Part shown: one piece after another, positions 59,632 to 64,000 of the stretch
Layout of the letters: the number at the start of each line of letters is the position of its first letter
Numbering within the stretch: the stretch's first letter is position 1
NCBI GenBank assembly: GCA_025093555.1
Contig: JAIWNF010000001.1
Coordinates: 930,001-994,000, forward strand
Reading direction: 5' to 3'
Origin: Circinella umbellata
Taxonomy: Eukaryota; Mucoromycota; Mucoromycetes; Mucorales; Lichtheimiaceae
Length of the DNA stretch: 64,000 nucleotides
The notes under the pieces: model-generated
Told to the model about the DNA's origin: nothing
The model's input: the letters and a program-made list of their open reading frames with translations, nothing else
Databases searched by the model: none
Translations under genes and position numbers: made by a program

Positions 59632-59906
59632 CAAAAAAAAAAGATACACAAAAAAGATACAAAAAAAAAGATACAAAAAAAAAAGATACAAAAAAAAAAG
59701 ATACAAAAAAAAAGATACAAAAAAAAAAGATACAAAAAAAAAGATACAAAAAAAAAGATACAAAAAAAAAGATACAAAAAAAAAAGATACAAAAAAAAAA
59801 GATACAAAAAAAAAGATACAAAAAAAAAAGATACAAAAAAAAAGATACAAAAAAAAAAGATACAAAAAAAAAGATACAAAAAAAAAAGATACAAAAAAAA
59901 GATATA
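59632..59906. repeat. A-rich minisatellite, unit about 13-15 bp
   Basis: Roughly twenty tandem copies of GATAC plus a run of 8-10 A. Because the unit length varies between about 13 and 15, all three plus frames stay open and give Lys/Asp/Thr/Ile/Arg repeats; the minus frames give Phe/Leu/Cys/Ile repeats. These frames are repeat artefacts, not genes. Confidence 0.95.
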
Positions 59907-61739
59907 TAAAAAAATACTATTAACTTTTATTATTACTATTCAAAAGTTCCCTCGTACCCTTTATCACTCATTCTTCACACAAAAACACAAACATATGATA
60001 TCACAAAGCTAATCCAAAATTACCAGCCAACAAGAGAAACAAAAGAGTTCGCGATTATAAATACGTATATAAAAAAAGATGTTATATCAATGGATATCTT
60101 TTGAAAAGACAAAAATTCATTAGGTCAAGGATTAAACAAAAAAAACAGAAAAAAAACTCAAGATTCAGTACTACAATCAAGACCAAAAATGTCGAATCAA
60201 ACAAAAAAAACGGATCAATTCATTAATTACAACAACCTCAAAATCAAGAATGAATACACAAGATCAAATCGACTTGAAAACCAATCAACAATATCATCAC
60301 CGTCGATGAATGCAAATACGTATAATTCCACTTAAGCAACAAAATCAATACATAATATGACTTAGACTCGTATACAGTATCAAGAGGAATGATCACAAAA
60401 GTATATTAAATATTATCATACAAAAACAATCTCGACAGTTACTGTTGTCAAGAGCAACAATAACAAAAAAAAATCATATCCTCCAACAACAATTATTTTT
60501 ATTGGATAAAAGTCAAACAAATATTCTATTTTATCAATATTAATCATCGACGACAAAAGATCATCCATTGATGTACGAATCATCAATATCAACAGCGGCT
60601 CTTTTGTTCTCTCTCTTTCACACACATCATTATATTATTATAATCAAAACAACAACAGCAACAGGAACCTTATTACACACTAATATTATTTTATATACAA
60701 AAAAAAACAGAAAGCATGATTCATCACATACACTAATAATGAAATTACTAATAACATTGATTAGATTACTTGAATAATAGGTGCTTTTTTATTTTACAGT
60801 CGTACAGTCATATACATTTATATAATCCCCTTTTTTACCTTATTTAATTACAATCCTTTATATCTATTACGTATGCTGTAAATATATATTATTCTTTAGT
60901 TATTAATAATAATAAAACATTGGGTATATTGACTATTTTTATATACATTCTTTTTGTTGCACTGTAACATATATCTAAACTTGGATTACGTAAGAATCAA
61001 GTTTGATCGATTATCCACCTACCTTTGCTATCTCTTTTCGTTCAAATTTACCAACGACGTTCGAACAAGGCCTTACACAATATGGACAATTACAGATCGC
61101 TCTCGCAATCAAGGTAGAGATTCCAGTGTTATGGCCTTGCCAAAGCCTTTTTAAGCATATTGCAACTCAAGTATGGGACAAGAGCGCAATAGCAAATTTA
61201 AAACTGGATTTTCTCAAATCCTTGAAAAGTCAATAAACCAAGTGGAAGCAGTGAAAAAGTGTTTGATTCTATTGAAGATCTATACGAAGGCGATGCTTCA
61301 ACATTTACAATAATAGAAAGCTGAGAACTGAACAGATCGTTAAAGAACTTAGCTTTTTTTCTGTTCACTGTAATTGGACATGTAAACGAGCAAATAAGTG
61401 AAAAAAAATTCACCATGGTATTGAACCAGGCTTAAATTAACTCTCATTCCATAAAAGTGAAATCCAAAGTCAATTCATCCATACTGGATTCTGTCTATTT
61501 TTTTTTCTCTCTAGTTAATTACGTAACATAACTAACATGTTTACTGACTTTTTGATTAATCAAAATCATAAGTAATAAAAAAACTTACTTTATTATTATT
61601 ATTCAAAGTTATAAACGCAACTATGTATATGGTTACCACGGCTCTTATCTGATTCTCATTAATGCGAAGGAAATAGTATTTCTCTTTATACAGCTAAACT
61701 GTCGAAATCCCCATCTACAACAACAAAAATTTTATCATC
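59907..61739. other. Gene-poor region
   Basis: About 1.8 kb. AT-rich, with A-rich plus strand up to 60700. At 61003-61236 a coding-like frame (TTFEQGLTQYGQLQIALAIK, VEIPVLWPCQSLFKHIATQV) ends after 78 codons; I do not recognise it and regard it as a possible gene fragment. Confidence 0.45.
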
Positions 61740-62340
61740 ATCACATCATCCCTATTGCAACAACACGTCGAGTTAATCCACAGAAGTTATCCCCAGCCCA
61801 TGTATTTCATGTGGATTGATTCTTTCTAACCTCTGTCATATAAACGCATTACATGCTCCAGTAGCAAATATAAGAATAGTTGGTACGTAATATATATAGA
61901 TAAAGATTAAAGAAACTATTCCAGTATACTAACATAATTCATTATAAATAGTGAATACGTGTCAAAATAACGTACACCAATGTGTTGTTCAGGAACAAAC
62001 ATAACCAAATTCAAGTGAATAGAAGACATTACAATCACTATATAAGCACGTTGTAAATATTTATTCATACTTGTACAAAAGTAAATTGAGAATCTATAAA
62101 TAAAAAGTGTGTTAAATATACATCTATTACTGTTATTTTTCTTTATTATAACTACCGTTACACTACCTGATAACCAGCCGAGCATATAAATAGTGGAATA
62201 AGATATTAAATAGAATGGTGTATCGTTAAGGCAAGTGAGACTAGTTTACTCCCAATGTTTACCACCAGATACAGAAACATCGCTAGACTAGCGATAAATA
62301 TAATAAGTATAGTCATCAATCTATCAGAAGGATTACTATA
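61740..62340 (-). pseudogene. Relic duplicate of the MFS copy-2 gene, introns included
   Basis: Degraded genomic copy of the 3' half of the minus-strand MFS gene (45300-45890). Matching phrases: CGTCGAGTTAATCCA (61769 and 45311), TGTTGTTCAGGAACAAACATA (61982 and 45500), TAAGCACGTTGTAAATATTTAT (62044 and 45569), CTACCTGATAACCA and TTTACCACCAGATACAGAAACA. Sequence falling in introns of the intact gene is kept too, so this is a DNA-level duplication and not a retrocopy. Deletions (for example of the segment equal to about 45780-45815) and substitutions destroy the frame. Confidence 0.85.
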
Positions 62341-63520
62341 CTTATTTTTGACAAATTTGATCGTTTGAATGTATTTCAAGTGATAAAATTTTTTAAAAAG
62401 AAGACTAAATTTAAAATTCAGAGAAGGCTTTGAAGTATTTACTGTATATGCGCCCCCTCTCTCATTTAAAAACTATTATGAAAAACACATTTACGTGTAT
62501 TATTATTTTTTTATTTCAACTGTAAAGTTTTATTTTGAAGAGCTGATGTCTTCCTAGATAATACATTGATCTTCTTTATATATGTATATATTTTAATTCA
62601 TACTAAAATACCAACAACAAAGAAACTATATATGTTCAAAGAACTCAAGTTATTATCTGTTTGTATAGTGTTGGTTACACATATCCATCCTCAAATAAGC
62701 CAATAGTCAATGATCACAACCCATCATTTTAACTTCTTTTTTTCGTGCTATAATAGTTTCATATATTGCGCCATAAAAATTTGCTTTTATATATTTTTGG
62801 TATGATCATACTCATATTAAAACAGAACATATTTTTCAAGCAAGACATATAAGCTTAAATGGTGATGTTTTTTTTTAGTTTGATATTAAAATTGTATGCT
62901 TTATTTATATAAATTAACGTTTGTATAGCGCATTATAAGTAGACACCTTTTGATTTTTTTTTGTTGCTTATACGTACATACCTGGTGAAGCTTTTAATAA
63001 ATTCCTATATAAGAAATATTACCGTTACCTTGGTAAGAATTATAATAATCTTTTAATCTATTAAATAGCGGTCGTTATAGTAGTAATCATAATGTTCGAG
63101 CAAAACAACTTTTATACAAACTAGAAAAAATATATGAGGCTGATGTAAATTATTTCTTGTATACCATATAATGTTAAGATTCAAAGTGTGTACATATTAT
63201 GTTATAATAATTTAACCTTAACTATTTATATGTAAAAGCTGTTTCGTATTTTGGCCATCTTTTTTTTTACGCCAATCTTATTGTGCGTGTTGTGAAAATA
63301 CGTGAGGGCGGGCCACCGGCCTTGAATCATTTACTAATGCGGGCATCTTCGGCTGACCTGTCAACTGGTTACACATAAAAGGTCCAAGCATTTATGCATA
63401 GGGTTATTGTTGTTATTTTTCGTAACCACATCTCATTGGTCATTAACAAAAGTATTTAATTCATACATGAGAATTTTTTTGCTTTCCCTTTTCTCTTTTT
63501 CTTACTTTTTTTAAAAAAAA
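62341..63520. other. Intergenic region
   Basis: About 1.2 kb, AT-rich, with one GC-rich patch at about 63303-63330 (GGGCGGGCCACCGGCC). The last 60 bp before the F-box gene are T/C-rich, as at other gene starts here. Confidence 0.55.
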
Positions 63521-63889
63521 ATGCAACATTTTATCAATACGTTACCGACAGAGATTTTATATAATATTTTTGATCAATTTTCTTTTAAAGAACGTTGGCG
63601 TCTTTGTCATGTATGTAAAGATTGGCGAGTACTTATGTTATCTTGGAATGGCATGTGGACATACTTATCAAGTAAAAACTACTATAATTTACCAAATGAT
63701 ATTTTACCCTATCAAGAATATATGAAAGGATGTTGGATACGGTGGATTCATTTGGATACTATGAATAATAATGATGAACTTGAAAGATTAATACACTTTT
63801 TATTACGTCAGAATTGTTATGCAATTGAAAAAGGTAAAAAGCGAAAAGAAAAGATGTATAGTTTATTACCCACGCTACTTCATTATTGA
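63521..63889 (+). CDS. F-box protein, possibly incomplete
   Basis: The N-terminal F-box is clear: INTLPTEILYNIFDQF, KERWRLCHVCKDWRVLM, SWNGMWTYL (about aa 5-55). F-box proteins bind Skp1 in SCF ubiquitin ligases; substrate domain unknown. The frame ends at 63889 (122 aa), but a GTAAAAAG donor-like site at about 63833 just after NCYAIEK suggests the real gene may splice there and go on beyond the window, as most fungal F-box proteins are much longer. Start chosen at the first ATG after a long T/A leader. Confidence 0.75.
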   Translation: MQHFINTLPTEILYNIFDQFSFKERWRLCHVCKDWRVLMLSWNGMWTYLSSKNYYNLPNDILPYQEYMKGCWIRWIHLDTMNNNDELERLIHFLLRQNCYAIEKGKKRKEKMYSLLPTLLHY

Positions 63890-64000
63890 GAAGAGGGGAA
63901 AGACTTTTTATTAGTTACTGGTTTTTTGATCTCCATAATAAAAAAAAATATATAGTGAATTTCATTGTACCATGTATAAACCCTATTACATTGTCACGCC

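Noticed and set aside
59560..60012. Several long overlapping frames rich in Lys or Phe on both strands
   Set aside because: They are produced by the GATAC-A(n) minisatellite; no start context or domain.
63303..63380. GC-rich patch suspected to be a tRNA or SINE
   Set aside because: No consistent cloverleaf or A/B-box spacing could be seen.

Overview
The window is nuclear DNA of a filamentous fungus, most likely of the Mucoromycota (Mucorales type). It is AT-rich. Genes are broken by many short introns (about 50-180 bp) with GTAAGT/GTATGT-like donors and TAG/CAG acceptors. The recognisable proteins are core eukaryotic ones. Two decayed copies of a protein family that I recall as expanded in Mucoromycota are also present. 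I recognised no rRNA, tRNA, CRISPR or bacterial operon. Gene models were built by hand; where coordinates are given, the splice phases were checked so that every exon stays in frame.

Layout, 0-21 kb: 3' end of VPS18 (+); an unknown basic coiled-coil/low-complexity protein (-); a dead hAT transposase; a frameshifted copy of the expanded family (-) that carries a 45-bp-arm foldback element; a NUDCD1-like CS-domain protein (+); NOP12-like two-RRM protein (+); a 1001-aa bromodomain plus protein-kinase fusion (-); SRP19 (+); a mitochondrial-type CaiB/BaiF CoA-transferase (-).

21-48 kb is the dense housekeeping part: transketolase (+), an intronless three-TM protein (+), calcineurin A (+), a UGO1-like mitochondrial carrier-fold protein (-), a probable small PB1 gene (-), an intronless ubiquitin-like/RING protein (+), SR140/U2SURP with 15 exons (-), an SLS1-like mitochondrial regulator (+), a C9orf85-like zinc protein (-) and a tail-to-tail pair of MFS transporters.

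48-64 kb is gene-poor and accessory: a second decayed copy of the expanded family; unassigned relics; a tandemly repeated promoter region leading into an acidic repeat protein with an N-terminal membrane region; directly behind it a series of tandemly duplicated exon-intron units that looks non-coding; foldback sequences; an A-rich minisatellite; a relic duplicate of the MFS gene that still contains intron sequence; and an F-box gene at the right edge.

The genes do not form a pathway. They are separate cellular functions: HOPS/CORVET membrane fusion, ribosome biogenesis, SRP, pentose phosphate pathway, calcium signalling, mitochondrial fusion, splicing, transport. The most unusual items are the duplicated exon-intron array at about 55.6-56.9 kb, the bromodomain-kinase fusion, and the family relics.
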